Below are positions 9,281 to 19,540 of a DNA stretch of 64,000 bases, in pieces. Location of the stretch: the NCBI RefSeq assembly GCF_003003255.1, contig NZ_PVTD01000010.1:99822-163821 (forward strand). Direction: 5' to 3'. Origin of the DNA: Aliiruegeria haliotis. GTDB lineage: Bacteria; Pseudomonadota; Alphaproteobacteria; Rhodobacterales; Rhodobacteraceae. Numbering within the stretch: position 1 is the stretch's first letter; each line of letters starts with the position of its first letter. The notes beneath the pieces are model-generated. The model made no database searches. It was not told the DNA's origin and saw only the letters and a list, made by a program, of their open reading frames with translations. Both the position numbers and the translations under genes were made by a program.

Positions 9281-11818
9281 TCATTCAACGGCAGACGCAA
9301 TCCCTATTACGGGTGGCCTGCAATCCCTTGGACAATGGGTCAGGATCATATCCAGAATGTCCTCCTTGCGGAGTGGCTTTGACAGGTAGAGGTCAAGTCC
9401 CGCTGCGAGGATCTCCTCCTTGTCCCCCGACATCGCGTGGGCTGTCATCGCGACGATCGGAACGCGACCTCCCCGGACGTTCTGTGCACGGATGGCGGCG
9501 GTCGCCTGCTTGCCATCCATTTCCGGCATGGAAATATCCATGAATATCAGGTCCGGTTGGAAGCTGCGGTAGGTTTCCACTGCCTCGCGCCCGTTCGAAA
9601 CGAACAAAAGTTCAATATCCAATGCCTTGACGATTTTGCCGAACACGAACTGGTTGGTCCGGTTGTCTTCCGCGGCCAGCACTCGCATCTGGCGTGGGAC
9701 CGGTAGTGCACCTGAAGCACGTACCGAGGGCGCAGCATCATCCGGGCCTGACGCCAATAGAGGAACAGGGTGTGCTCGGCGCGAGGCGAACGACAGAATC
9801 CCGCCGGGGGCTTGCACCTGTGGAGCATTCTGTTCTCCAGAGCGGTCGCCCACCTTGGCGGCTGGCGCGCTCTCCGGCGTGTGCGGTATCACCGCCGGCT
9901 CCGGATGGATGGTGCTCTGTGGGCACGCCCCAGAGAGCCCGGGGATCGCCTGATCCGGCGACGTGTTGGTCGCGACCGGACGGGACCGGGCATTCTCCGG
10001 AGAGAGATCCGGCCCGGCGTCGGGCAGGGACGTCCGCTGCCGCATACCGGCCACGGCAGCCGCAGGATGCTCCCGCGCGAGATCGGCCAGGGTTCTGAGC
10101 AAATCGCTGCGAAGTATGGGACGGGCCAGGGTCGCGTCCACAAAGGTGCGGGCATCCGTGGCGGCCGCCTGCCTTGCATCGGCGCAGAGCAGGACCGTCG
10201 CGGACACCAGACCCTGGCTGCGCAGGTCATTCGCCAACTCCGTGCCGGTGATGTCCGGCAAGCTCTCGTCGATCAACAGGATTTGCGGCGACGGGTCTGC
10301 TGCGATCTCCCGAAGCGCATCATGTCCGTTCAGAACGCAGCGCACATCCAACCCGAGTTGGCGAAGCTGCTTGGACAGGATGTCCTTGTCCAGATCGCCA
10401 CCGCCGACCATCATCGCGCGAACCTGCTTTGGCACGAGCTCCCGCAGGGACGGTCGCTCATTCTCCGCACAGGGAAGCGTTACGGAGAATCCGAAACAGG
10501 CACCCCGCCCCATTTCCGACTCAACCCAGATCTCCCCCCCCATGAGCTCGACGATTTCGCGGCTGATGGCCAAACCGAGGCCAGACCCCTCGAAACTGCG
10601 GTTCTTCCCTTGCTCGACCTGGGCGAACTTGTCGAAGATATGCTCCTGCACGTCGTTGGCGATGCCGATGCCCGTGTCCTCCACGTTCACGTGCACCTTC
10701 CAGTCGCTATCCTCCAATTCGAGCCCGGTGATGCGGATCAGCACATAGCCGTCGAACGTGAACTTCACAGCGTTGCCGATCAGGTTTGTCAGCACCTGCC
10801 GCAACCGGCCGGGGTCACCGACCAGTTTCGTCGGCAGAAACAGGTCGTAGTCCACATGCAGCTCCAGCCCCTTGTCGCGGACCATCGGCGCCACGAGGGT
10901 CAACACCTCGTGCAGCATCAGCTCCAAATCGAAAGGTTCCGGGCGCAACGCCATTTGCTCCGCTTCCAGCCTGGAGAAATCGAGCACGTCGTTGATGATC
11001 GCCAGCAACGCCTCGCCCGAGCTTCGGATCGTCTTCAGGTACAACCGCTGCTCCGGCTCCTGCGTCCCCTCCAGCAACAGGTCGGTCATCGCGACCACGC
11101 CGTTCATCGGGGTGCGCACTTCGTGGCTCATGTTGGCGAGGAACGCCGATTTTGCGCGATTTGCGGCCTCGGCCCGATAACTGGCCTGACGCAACTCCTC
11201 CTCCCGGGCCATCATGTCGGAGATATCGACCGCAAGGCACACCATGTCGCCATCGCGGGAGCGGCGATCATGAAACCGGTAGTATTGACCGTTCCAGAGT
11301 TGCACTGTCATGTCCGGGATCGGCTCCTGATCCCAACGGTCAAGCATGCTGGCAATCCACGCACTCGGCGCTGCGTTACCAAGGTCGAAAATCCCCTCCT
11401 CCGCCGCAAGGCGCAGCACGTCGAGGTAGCCGGTGCCGGGTTGAATCAGGTCCGAGTAGTCGAACAGCGACAGCCAGGCGGTGTTGGCGGCAATCAGTTT
11501 CTCCTGCCGGTCAAAAACCGCGAACCCGTCGGTGATCGTTTCGACTGAATCCCACAACCTTCGCTCTACAATCTCCACTTGCCGTTCCGCGGCTGCCAGT
11601 TCCTGTCGCGTGCGGGCGTTGGTTGTCTTCAGTGTCTCCGCCTCGTGGCGGACCACGCGAACCTCCTCGCGTTGCTCCACGATCTGATCGGTGAGTTTCA
11701 AGGCATGTTGCGACAGCTTTCGGTTCGCCTCGAACAGCTCCCTGCTCTTGAGCTCCAGCAGGCGTTCGGCAGCGAGTCGCGCGCGGCGTTCAGCGGCAAG
11801 CTTGTCGGTTAGGTTCAT
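9281..11818 (-). CDS. Hybrid sensor histidine kinase with two receiver domains
   Basis: 845 residues. Order: N-terminal coiled coil (about 5-90, Glu/Arg/Leu-rich), PAS domain (about 90-205), HisKA with the phospho-acceptor in NMSHEVRTPMNG (His232), HATPase (FSRLEAEQ..., GNAVKFT, DTGIGI, FEGSGLGLAIS), a first receiver domain that is weak at its N-terminus but keeps LLIDESLPDITG, a Pro-rich linker, and a canonical second receiver domain (AAEDNRTNQFV, phospho-acceptor in IFMDISMPEMDG about Asp761, TAHAMSG, SKPL). No membrane segment is visible, so it is predicted to be cytoplasmic. The ATG at 11818 has GGGGAG about 11 nt upstream; the 112 codons of open frame before it look non-coding. No partner regulator gene is adjacent, so it is an orphan kinase divergent from the alpha-2-macroglobulin gene. 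Confidence 0.93.
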   Translation of the reverse strand: MNLTDKLAAERRARLAAERLLELKSRELFEANRKLSQHALKLTDQIVEQREEVRVVRHEAETLKTTNARTRQELAAAERQVEIVERRLWDSVETITDGFAVFDRQEKLIAANTAWLSLFDYSDLIQPGTGYLDVLRLAAEEGIFDLGNAAPSAWIASMLDRWDQEPIPDMTVQLWNGQYYRFHDRRSRDGDMVCLAVDISDMMAREEELRQASYRAEAANRAKSAFLANMSHEVRTPMNGVVAMTDLLLEGTQEPEQRLYLKTIRSSGEALLAIINDVLDFSRLEAEQMALRPEPFDLELMLHEVLTLVAPMVRDKGLELHVDYDLFLPTKLVGDPGRLRQVLTNLIGNAVKFTFDGYVLIRITGLELEDSDWKVHVNVEDTGIGIANDVQEHIFDKFAQVEQGKNRSFEGSGLGLAISREIVELMGGEIWVESEMGRGACFGFSVTLPCAENERPSLRELVPKQVRAMMVGGGDLDKDILSKQLRQLGLDVRCVLNGHDALREIAADPSPQILLIDESLPDITGTELANDLRSQGLVSATVLLCADARQAAATDARTFVDATLARPILRSDLLRTLADLAREHPAAAVAGMRQRTSLPDAGPDLSPENARSRPVATNTSPDQAIPGLSGACPQSTIHPEPAVIPHTPESAPAAKVGDRSGEQNAPQVQAPGGILSFASRRAHPVPLLASGPDDAAPSVRASGALPVPRQMRVLAAEDNRTNQFVFGKIVKALDIELLFVSNGREAVETYRSFQPDLIFMDISMPEMDGKQATAAIRAQNVRGGRVPIVAMTAHAMSGDKEEILAAGLDLYLSKPLRKEDILDMILTHCPRDCRPPVIGIASAVE

Positions 11819-11990
11819 CTCTATCGGCACTCCCCGCGGGGCGGGACAAGCTGGCGTCCCTTCGCGCTCAACATGCCGCCACTTGGTGAACAGACGTTTA
11901 ACCAAGGTCCGCCAAAGACCGGGGAATCGTTGCGCTGAAGGGGGCCGGCATGGCACCTTGGAGGGGTCGATTGATTGACGGAGTATTTTG

Positions 11991-14900
11991 ATGCGTCGTG
12001 TATTGTTCCGCTTGCTCGCCTTTGGTCTGCCCCTTGCCATCTCCCTTTCGGCAAGCGCCCAGCCGCAGGATGGCTCAGTCCCCGAACGCAGGCTCGTCGT
12101 GGAGCGCGACACGGATTTCTTCGGCGCCGATCTCAGGTCGATCTTCGACACCACCTACGAGGCCTGCAAAACCGCCTGCCTGACAGATCCGTCCTGCGGT
12201 GCCTTCACCTTCAATACCCGTTCCAACAGTTGTTTTCCGAAACAGGAGATGACCCGGCGCGAGCCCTACGAGGGTGCCCTTTCCGCGTTGGTTTTGCGTA
12301 CACCGCCAGAAGTGATGCAGCGTGCGGCGATCCGCGCCGGGGAGTTGGATTTCCTGCGGCCGAGCGACCTCGAACAGGCCCGCAAGGAGGCCGAGGACCT
12401 GCCGCGCCGTCACCTTGCCGGTGGTTGGTCGCTGGAGGATTTGACGCGCGGTGGCACCGAGGCACGTTCCCGCGGCGATCACGCCGTGGCCCTGCGATGG
12501 ATTGGTGCCGTGATTGTCCTTGCCGACACATCCGGCAGCTGGCTCGACTATGCGGATTCGGCGCTCCTTGCCGAAGGCGAGAACGGCAGCCAGACCCGTA
12601 ACTTGCGCGCCCGCGCCCTGCCCGCCGCGATCAACGCCTACCTGCGTGCGGTCGACCCGCCGGCGCAGGCCCGGGCATTGACCCTGATGGCCCGCGCGCT
12701 GGAGGATGCCCGGCGCGGGCGCGACATGCTCTCCGCACTCCGGCTGGCCAATCAACTCGGACCGACGCCGGAGATCGCCGGCATGCTCTCCGACGCCATC
12801 GGCAAATACGGTTTCCGCATCACCGAGCATCGCGTCGACAGCGAGACCGCCGTGCCCCGGATCTGCGTGACCTTTTCCGAAAAACTCGCCGAGGGAATCG
12901 ACTTCGAGCCCTATGTCCAGTTGCCCGGACAGAGCTTTGCGGTCGACGCCTCCGGTTCCGATCTCTGCATCGACGGGGTCGAACATGGGCGCCGCTATCA
13001 GGTGACCTTCCGGGCCGGCCTGCCCGCAGCCTCCGGCGAAGGGATGGTGAAGGACGTGCCGCTCGCGCTCTACGTGCGGGACCGCGCGCCCGCCGTGCGT
13101 TTCCCGGGTCGCGCCTACGTGTTGCCCAGAACACCGGACGCCGCGCTTCCGATCGTCACGGTAAACCTCTCCGAAGTGGACCTGACACTTTCCCGGATCT
13201 CGGATCGCAGCGTGGTCTCCATGATCCAGCAGGACCTGTTCGGACGCCCGCTTTCCCACTGGGAAGAACAACAGTTCAAGAACAGCACAGCCGAAGAAGT
13301 CTGGAGCGGCACCGGAAGCATGGAGCCGACGCTGAACCGCGACGTCACGACCCTGTTGCCGATGCAGGATGCAATCGCCGAACTGCCGGCCGGGCTCTAT
13401 GCCCTGCAAGCGCGCATCCACGGTGCCGACCCTTATGACGTGCCCTCCGCGACCCAGTGGTTCGTCATCTCCGACATCGGGCTGGCGAGCATGAGCGGCG
13501 CCGATGGCCTGCATGTCTTTGCCCGCAGCCTGGGTTCTGCCGCGCCGTTGGAAGGGCTGGAAGTCGCGCTAATCTCCCGCTCCAACCGCGTCCTCGATAC
13601 CGCGACAACCGATGCGCGGGGCTATGCCGCCTTCGCACCCGGGCTGACACTGGGACGGGGCGGGTCCGCACCTGCGTTGGTGACGGCGACAATGGGGGAG
13701 GACGACATGGGTTTCCTGGCCCTGACCGACCCGGCGTTCGACCTGTCCGACCGGGGTGTGGAAGGGCGGCCTGCCGCCGGCCCGGTCGATGTCTTCCTCG
13801 CGACAGACCGTGGCGCCTATCGAGCCGGCGAGGTCATCCACGCCACGGCCCTGGCGCGTGACGGGACCGCCACCGCAATTCCCGGGCTGCCGCTTACCGC
13901 TATCCTGACCCGGCCTGACGGCGTCGAGTATTCCCGCCATACCAGCGCGGATGACCGGGCCGGTGGCCACGTCTTTGCGATGCCCGTCGGCGGGTCCGTC
14001 CCGCGCGGCACATGGAAACTGGCTGTACATGCCGATCCGGACGCCCCGGCGCTGGCGACCCGTTCGCTGCTGGTGGAGGATTTCCTGCCCGAACGGATCG
14101 ACGTGGACCTTGCCCTTGCCGACGCACCCATCCGCCTCGGCGACACGCCGACGCTCGATATCACGGCGCGATATCTCTTTGGTGCGCCGGGCGGCGACCT
14201 TCCCGTCGAGGGAGAGGTCCTGTTGCGCGCGGCGGAGGGGCTGGCGGATTGGCCCGGCTATCGTTTCGGCCGTCACGACGAGCCCTTCGATCCGCGGTTC
14301 GCGGCCATTGATACCAGCCGCACCGATGACAAAGGCCTGGCGCAAATCGACCTCGACCTGCCGGAGGTGCCCGATCCGGCCCGGCCACTTGAACTGCGCG
14401 TGACAACCCGCGTGTCCGAAGGCTCCGGGCGTCCGGTCGAACGCCGACTGACCCGTGCCATGGCCCCCTCGGACCCGCTCATCGGGATCAGGCCGATGTT
14501 CGACGGCGTGGTTCCGGAAGGTACGGAAGCCAGCTTCCAGATTGCGGGGATAGGCCCCGAGGGCGCCGCCACCCCGATGCGGGTGAAGTGGACGATGAAC
14601 CGTGTGGAGACGCGCTACCAGTGGTATTCCAACTACGGCAGTTGGGACTGGGAGCCGGTCACCCGGCGCGAGCGCATTGCGACCGGCGAGCTTTCCCTCG
14701 GCACGGGCCCGAGCCCGCTCTCCGCTCCGGTGGACTGGGGTCAGTATGAACTGGTTGTAGAGCGGATCGACGGCCCATACGCCGCCAGCTCAACCGACTT
14801 CTACGCCGGATGGTACGCTCCTGCCGACGCCTCCGCTTCCCCCGACTTGCTGGAAGTTTCACTGGACAAGGTGGCCTATCGCCCGGGCGAGACGGCACAA

Positions 14901-17441
14901 CTCCGCATTGTCCCGCGTGAGGCAGGCAAGGCACTCGTGACCGTTGCCTCCAACAGGTTGATCGACATGCAGGCACTGGAACTGCCGGAAGGGGAAACTA
15001 TCGTGTCCCTGCCTGTCACGGACGCCTGGGGCGCGGGAGCCTATGTCACGGCCACGTTGATCCAGCCGATGGACGCGGACCGGGGACGCAACCCGACCCG
15101 TTCCCTTGGGCTTGTCCATGCGCAGGTCGATCCGGGCCCGGCAAAACTCTTGGCACATTTTGACGTCCCCGATGCCGCGGCCCCGCGCGCAGCCCTCGAT
15201 GTGGTGCTCAGGGTCGAAGGCGTCGCACCGGGTGAGACAGCCTTCGCCACAATCGCCGCAGTCGATCAGGGGATCCTGAACCTGACCGGTTTCGAGCCAC
15301 CGGACGCCTCCCGGCATTTCTTCGGCCAGCGACGCCTCGGCATGGAGTTGCGCGACATCTACGGTCGGCTGATCGATGGCCAGACCGGAGCACGGGGCGA
15401 GATCCGGTCCGGCGGCGACGCTGCCTCCGAGATGCGGATGGAAAGCCCGCCGCCGACCGAGGAACTGGTGGCCTTCTTCTCCGGTCCGTTGACGATCGGT
15501 GAGGACGGCATAGCGCGTACATCCTTCGACCTGCCCGCGTTCAACGGGCAGGTGAAGCTGATGGCCGTGGTATGGTCGGCCGACGCAGTTGGAGAAGCCT
15601 CCACTGACGTGCTCGTACGCGATCCGGTGGTGCTCTCCGCGTCAGTTCCGCGCTTTCTTACGCCCGGCGATACCTCTCGCCTGCGGCTGGAAATGGTCCA
15701 CGCGACCGGCCCTGCGGGCGACATGGCAGTCTCCGCCAGTGGAAGTGGTCTCACGTTGAACACGGCGGCCCTGGCCGATGCGATCCCGCTCACCGAACAG
15801 GGAAAGGCCACGCTCTCCCTGCCCCTGCGAGCCGACACGCCCGGGCTCGCACAGATCGATATCTCCGTGACCACGCCGGATGGCAGGGCCCTGACCAAGA
15901 CCCTGAAGATCCCGGTACAGGTGAACGACCCGGAGATTTCCACCACTGCCCGTTTCACGCTGGCCGCGGGTGACAGCTTTACCCTGTCGCGCGATGTCTT
16001 TGCCGGGCTTCGGCCCGGGACGGGCACCGCAACGCTCGCCCTCGGGCTGCTTGGCACGCTCGACGGGCCCGGCCTGCTTACCGCGCTCGACCGCTATCCC
16101 TATGGCTGCACGGAACAGGTGACCTCACAGGCGCTGCCGTTGCTCTACCATGATCAGGTCGCTTCCGTGATTGGGCTCGACAGTGCCGATCGGATCGCCG
16201 AGCGGATTGACGGCGCTATCGACAAGGTCCTGTCGCGGCAGAAACCCGGGGGTGGTTTTGGCCTCTGGGGCGCGCATGGCGGCGACTTCTGGCTCGACGC
16301 CTATGTGACGGACTTCCTGTCGCGCGCCCGCGCGCAGGGCCATACCGTCCCGCAGCAAGCCTTTGCACAGGCAATGGACAACCTGCGGAATCAACTCAAC
16401 TACGCCGCGGATTTCGATGAAGGCGGAGAGGACGTCGCCTATGCGCTGATGGTGCTCGCCCGCGAAGGTGCCGCGCCAATGGGCGACCTGCGCTACTATG
16501 CCGACGTGAAAGGCGACGCCTTCGCCACACCAATGGCCGCAGCCCAGATCGGTTCCGCACTGGCCATGTATGGCGACCAGCGCCGCGCTGACGCCATGTT
16601 CTCCCGCGCCGCCCGGAAGCTCCTGAACCGGCTTGGGGATGAGACCGAACAGGTCTGGCGGGCCGACTACGGCACCAACCTGCGCGACAGCGCCGCCGTC
16701 CTCGCACTCGCCGCCCAGGCGGGCAGCGACGTGGTCGACCGCGCCACGCTGGTGGAACGTGTCGCCTCCCCCACCCGTGACCGCTCCACGCAGGAAGCAA
16801 CCTGGACCCTGCTCGCCGCCCATGCGTTGACCGAAACGCCGGACGGCTCGGGCTTCCTCGTTGACGGCCAGCCGGCCACCGGCCCATTGGTCCGCGTGCT
16901 GGAGGACGATACCGCCGCCCGGGCGATCACCGTGACCAACGACACCGGGCGCGACGCCCCGTTGACGCTCACCACCTTCGGCGTGCCCACCATTCCGCCG
17001 GACCGCCAATCCTACGGCTACGCGCTGGAGCGGCGCTACTTCACGATGGAGGGCGAGAATGCCGATCCGAGCGCCGTGCCGCAGGGAACGCGCCTTGTGA
17101 CGGTCCTCTCCGTCACGCCGTTCGCCTACAGCGAGGCGCGGCTGATGATCGACGACCCGCTCCCGGCGGGGTTCGAGATCGACAATCCAAGCCTGCTGCG
17201 CAGCGGTGACATCAAGGCACTCGACTGGCTCAAGACGACCGAGACGCAGACTGCGGAGTTTCGTCAGGACCGTTTCCTCGCCGCTGTCGACTGGCGCTCG
17301 AAGGAGAGCTTCAACGTCGCCTACATCGTTCGCGCCGTGTCACCGGGCAGCTATCACCACCCGGCGGCCTCTGTCGCGGACATGTACCGGCCCCAGTTCC
17401 GCGCCAGCACGGACTCCGGCCGCGTGAGCGTCTTCGAGTGA
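11991..17441 (+). CDS. Bacterial alpha-2-macroglobulin with N-terminal PAN/apple domain
   Basis: 1816 residues, periplasmic protease trap of the YfhM type. MRRVLFRLLAFGLPLAI...ASAQP is a Sec signal peptide with no lipobox Cys, unlike the lipoprotein E. coli YfhM. Residues about 30-95 form a PAN/apple domain (CKTACLTDPSCGAFTFN..CF). Macroglobulin repeats follow; a bait-like region lies near QMRMES-type text around residue 1145; the thioester motif is YPYGCTEQ (Cys1373-Gln1376), followed by the alpha-alpha toroid (GGGFGLWG) and the receptor-like C-terminal domain. The ATG at 11991 follows CGGAG by 7 nt; the TTG one codon earlier is less likely. The gene overlaps pbpC by GTGA, and A2M-PBP1C pairing is the standard bacterial arrangement, thought to guard the periplasm after wall damage. 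Confidence 0.93.
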   Translation: MRRVLFRLLAFGLPLAISLSASAQPQDGSVPERRLVVERDTDFFGADLRSIFDTTYEACKTACLTDPSCGAFTFNTRSNSCFPKQEMTRREPYEGALSALVLRTPPEVMQRAAIRAGELDFLRPSDLEQARKEAEDLPRRHLAGGWSLEDLTRGGTEARSRGDHAVALRWIGAVIVLADTSGSWLDYADSALLAEGENGSQTRNLRARALPAAINAYLRAVDPPAQARALTLMARALEDARRGRDMLSALRLANQLGPTPEIAGMLSDAIGKYGFRITEHRVDSETAVPRICVTFSEKLAEGIDFEPYVQLPGQSFAVDASGSDLCIDGVEHGRRYQVTFRAGLPAASGEGMVKDVPLALYVRDRAPAVRFPGRAYVLPRTPDAALPIVTVNLSEVDLTLSRISDRSVVSMIQQDLFGRPLSHWEEQQFKNSTAEEVWSGTGSMEPTLNRDVTTLLPMQDAIAELPAGLYALQARIHGADPYDVPSATQWFVISDIGLASMSGADGLHVFARSLGSAAPLEGLEVALISRSNRVLDTATTDARGYAAFAPGLTLGRGGSAPALVTATMGEDDMGFLALTDPAFDLSDRGVEGRPAAGPVDVFLATDRGAYRAGEVIHATALARDGTATAIPGLPLTAILTRPDGVEYSRHTSADDRAGGHVFAMPVGGSVPRGTWKLAVHADPDAPALATRSLLVEDFLPERIDVDLALADAPIRLGDTPTLDITARYLFGAPGGDLPVEGEVLLRAAEGLADWPGYRFGRHDEPFDPRFAAIDTSRTDDKGLAQIDLDLPEVPDPARPLELRVTTRVSEGSGRPVERRLTRAMAPSDPLIGIRPMFDGVVPEGTEASFQIAGIGPEGAATPMRVKWTMNRVETRYQWYSNYGSWDWEPVTRRERIATGELSLGTGPSPLSAPVDWGQYELVVERIDGPYAASSTDFYAGWYAPADASASPDLLEVSLDKVAYRPGETAQLRIVPREAGKALVTVASNRLIDMQALELPEGETIVSLPVTDAWGAGAYVTATLIQPMDADRGRNPTRSLGLVHAQVDPGPAKLLAHFDVPDAAAPRAALDVVLRVEGVAPGETAFATIAAVDQGILNLTGFEPPDASRHFFGQRRLGMELRDIYGRLIDGQTGARGEIRSGGDAASEMRMESPPPTEELVAFFSGPLTIGEDGIARTSFDLPAFNGQVKLMAVVWSADAVGEASTDVLVRDPVVLSASVPRFLTPGDTSRLRLEMVHATGPAGDMAVSASGSGLTLNTAALADAIPLTEQGKATLSLPLRADTPGLAQIDISVTTPDGRALTKTLKIPVQVNDPEISTTARFTLAAGDSFTLSRDVFAGLRPGTGTATLALGLLGTLDGPGLLTALDRYPYGCTEQVTSQALPLLYHDQVASVIGLDSADRIAERIDGAIDKVLSRQKPGGGFGLWGAHGGDFWLDAYVTDFLSRARAQGHTVPQQAFAQAMDNLRNQLNYAADFDEGGEDVAYALMVLAREGAAPMGDLRYYADVKGDAFATPMAAAQIGSALAMYGDQRRADAMFSRAARKLLNRLGDETEQVWRADYGTNLRDSAAVLALAAQAGSDVVDRATLVERVASPTRDRSTQEATWTLLAAHALTETPDGSGFLVDGQPATGPLVRVLEDDTAARAITVTNDTGRDAPLTLTTFGVPTIPPDRQSYGYALERRYFTMEGENADPSAVPQGTRLVTVLSVTPFAYSEARLMIDDPLPAGFEIDNPSLLRSGDIKALDWLKTTETQTAEFRQDRFLAAVDWRSKESFNVAYIVRAVSPGSYHHPAASVADMYRPQFRASTDSGRVSVFE

Positions 17442-19474
17442 GCCGCTACGGGCTCTTTCTTGTCGCGGCCCTGCTGTTTGCAGGGGCCGCCAGCCGCGAT
17501 GCCTTCGACCGGTGGGTCGCGGCGACGGTCCTGCCGGTCCTGATCACCGAGACCTCGGTGGAGGTGCTGGACCGGGAAGGCCGCCTGTTGCGGGCCTTCA
17601 CCGTCGCCGACGGCCGCTGGCGGCTGGCAACGCGGGAGGGCGGCGTCGACCCGCTGCTCCCCCAGATGTTGATTGCCTACGAAGACAAGCGGTTCCATCG
17701 CCACAACGGCGTCGACTGGATCGCGATGGCGCGTGCCGCCGGCCTCGCCCTGCGATATGGCCGTGTGGTCTCGGGCGGCTCCACGCTCACCATGCAGGTC
17801 GCCCGTCTCCTGGAGGACAGTGGAACCGGCCAGATGGCTGGCAAGATCCGGCAGATGCGCGTGGCCCTTGCGCTGGAACGGCAGGTCTCCAAGGCAAAGA
17901 TCCTGTCCCTCTACTTCGACAATGCGCCCTATGGCGGCAACCTCGAAGGGGTTCGCGCGGCGACGCTGGCCTATTTCGGCAAGGAACCGCGCCGCCTGAC
18001 GCCTGCGGAGGCCGCCCTGCTGGTTGCATTGCCGCAAGCGCCCAGTTCCCGCCGCCCCGACCGACATGCCGAGGCGGCGACCATCGCCCGGGATCGCGTG
18101 CTCGACCGTATGGTCGGCGCAGGGGTTCTGACCGATGACAAGGCCAACGCGGCCCGTTTGCGCCCCGTCTCGCCGGATCGGCGCCCGTTTCCGGCCTTCG
18201 CCCCGCACCTTGCCGAGCGGCTCCAGCAGGACAATCCGCTGCGCAACGTCCACCTGACCAGCATCGACCGCGACCTTCAAGCTGGTCTGGAACGGTTGGC
18301 CAGAGAGGCCGTGTCGGATGCCGGAGACCGCCTGTCCGCGGCGATCATGGTGGCCGACCACCGGACCGGCGAGGTGCTCGCCACCGTTGGCTCCGCCGGC
18401 TACCTCTCGGAGATCCGTGGCGGCTGGGTGGACATGACCCGCGCCTTGCGCTCTCCCGGATCGACCCTCAAGCCGCTTGTCTACGGACTGGCTTTCGATG
18501 CCGGCCTCGCCCATCCCGAGACGCTGGTAGACGACCGCCCGAGCCTCTTCGGCGACTACGCTCCCACGAATTTTGACGGCGCCTTCCGCGGTACGCTTCA
18601 GGTTCGCCGAGCCTTGCAGCTCTCGCTCAACATCCCGGTCGTTGCGCTGACCGACGCGCTCGGTCCCGCGCGCCTGCTCAGCGGTCTGCGTCGCGCGGGC
18701 ACCACTCCCACCCTCCCCGGAGGTGTGCCGGGTCTTGCGGTCGCATTGGGCGGTGTCGGCATGTCGCTGGAGGATCTGATGCGCCTTTATGGCGGGATTG
18801 CTCGCGGGGGCATGGCCATGCCGCTCTCCTACGGCGAGCCGGCCGCGGCCTCGCAAAAGCGCATCCTTTCGCCAGAAGCAGCATGGCAAGTCGGGCATAT
18901 CCTCGCCGGAATTGCTCCGCCACCACACGCAGCCCGGCTACGGCTGGCCTACAAGACCGGCACAAGCTACGGCCACCGCGATGCCTGGGCGCTTGGCTAC
19001 GACGGCCGCCACGTTGCCGGTGTCTGGATCGGCCGCCCTGACGGCACAGCCGTCCCCGGCGCGTTCGGTGGCGATCTCGCTGCCCCGATCCTTTTCCGGT
19101 CCTTCGCCTATCTCAAACCCGAGGAGGACCAGCTTCCACCACCACCGGATGGCGTCCTTCTGCTGGCGACGTCCGAACTCCCGCAGCCGCTCCAGCGCTT
19201 CCGGTCCCGTACCGCCGCCTTCGAAACCGCCCCGGACGCCCCACGGCTGGCCTTTCCACCCGATGGCGCACAGGTCGAGGCGCCCGATGGCCTCACTCTC
19301 AAGGTTCATGGCGGCGTGCCGCCTTTCACTTGGCTTATCGACGGCGCGCCCGCCGTGTTGCGGACACGAACCCGCGAAGCGTGGGTCGAGACGCCGGGTC
19401 CCGGCTATCACGCACTGTCGGTGATCGACGCACGAGGGCAGTCGGCCCGGGCCCATGTCCGGTTGATCAACTAA
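17438..19474 (+). CDS. pbpC: Penicillin-binding protein 1C
   Basis: 678-residue bifunctional peptidoglycan synthase anchored by one N-terminal membrane helix (LFLVAALLFAGAAS). Glycosyltransferase GT51: IAYEDKRFHRHNGVD with the catalytic Glu, and SGGSTLTMQVARLLE. Transpeptidase: SPGSTLKPLVYGL (catalytic Ser in SxxK), SLNIPV and KTGTSYGHRDAW (KTGT). The C-terminal about 90 residues match the BiPBP_C domain specific to PBP1C. The GTG start overlaps the alpha-2-macroglobulin stop, so translation is coupled; PBP1C and the macroglobulin are believed to act together in wall repair and defence. Confidence 0.95.
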   Translation: MSRYGLFLVAALLFAGAASRDAFDRWVAATVLPVLITETSVEVLDREGRLLRAFTVADGRWRLATREGGVDPLLPQMLIAYEDKRFHRHNGVDWIAMARAAGLALRYGRVVSGGSTLTMQVARLLEDSGTGQMAGKIRQMRVALALERQVSKAKILSLYFDNAPYGGNLEGVRAATLAYFGKEPRRLTPAEAALLVALPQAPSSRRPDRHAEAATIARDRVLDRMVGAGVLTDDKANAARLRPVSPDRRPFPAFAPHLAERLQQDNPLRNVHLTSIDRDLQAGLERLAREAVSDAGDRLSAAIMVADHRTGEVLATVGSAGYLSEIRGGWVDMTRALRSPGSTLKPLVYGLAFDAGLAHPETLVDDRPSLFGDYAPTNFDGAFRGTLQVRRALQLSLNIPVVALTDALGPARLLSGLRRAGTTPTLPGGVPGLAVALGGVGMSLEDLMRLYGGIARGGMAMPLSYGEPAAASQKRILSPEAAWQVGHILAGIAPPPHAARLRLAYKTGTSYGHRDAWALGYDGRHVAGVWIGRPDGTAVPGAFGGDLAAPILFRSFAYLKPEEDQLPPPPDGVLLLATSELPQPLQRFRSRTAAFETAPDAPRLAFPPDGAQVEAPDGLTLKVHGGVPPFTWLIDGAPAVLRTRTREAWVETPGPGYHALSVIDARGQSARAHVRLIN

Positions 19475-19540
19475 CTCCGGCCAGATGCCCGCGACCCGGG
19501 CCACGCCCTAAAGTTAGGCAGCCCGGTCCAGCGGTGTGTG

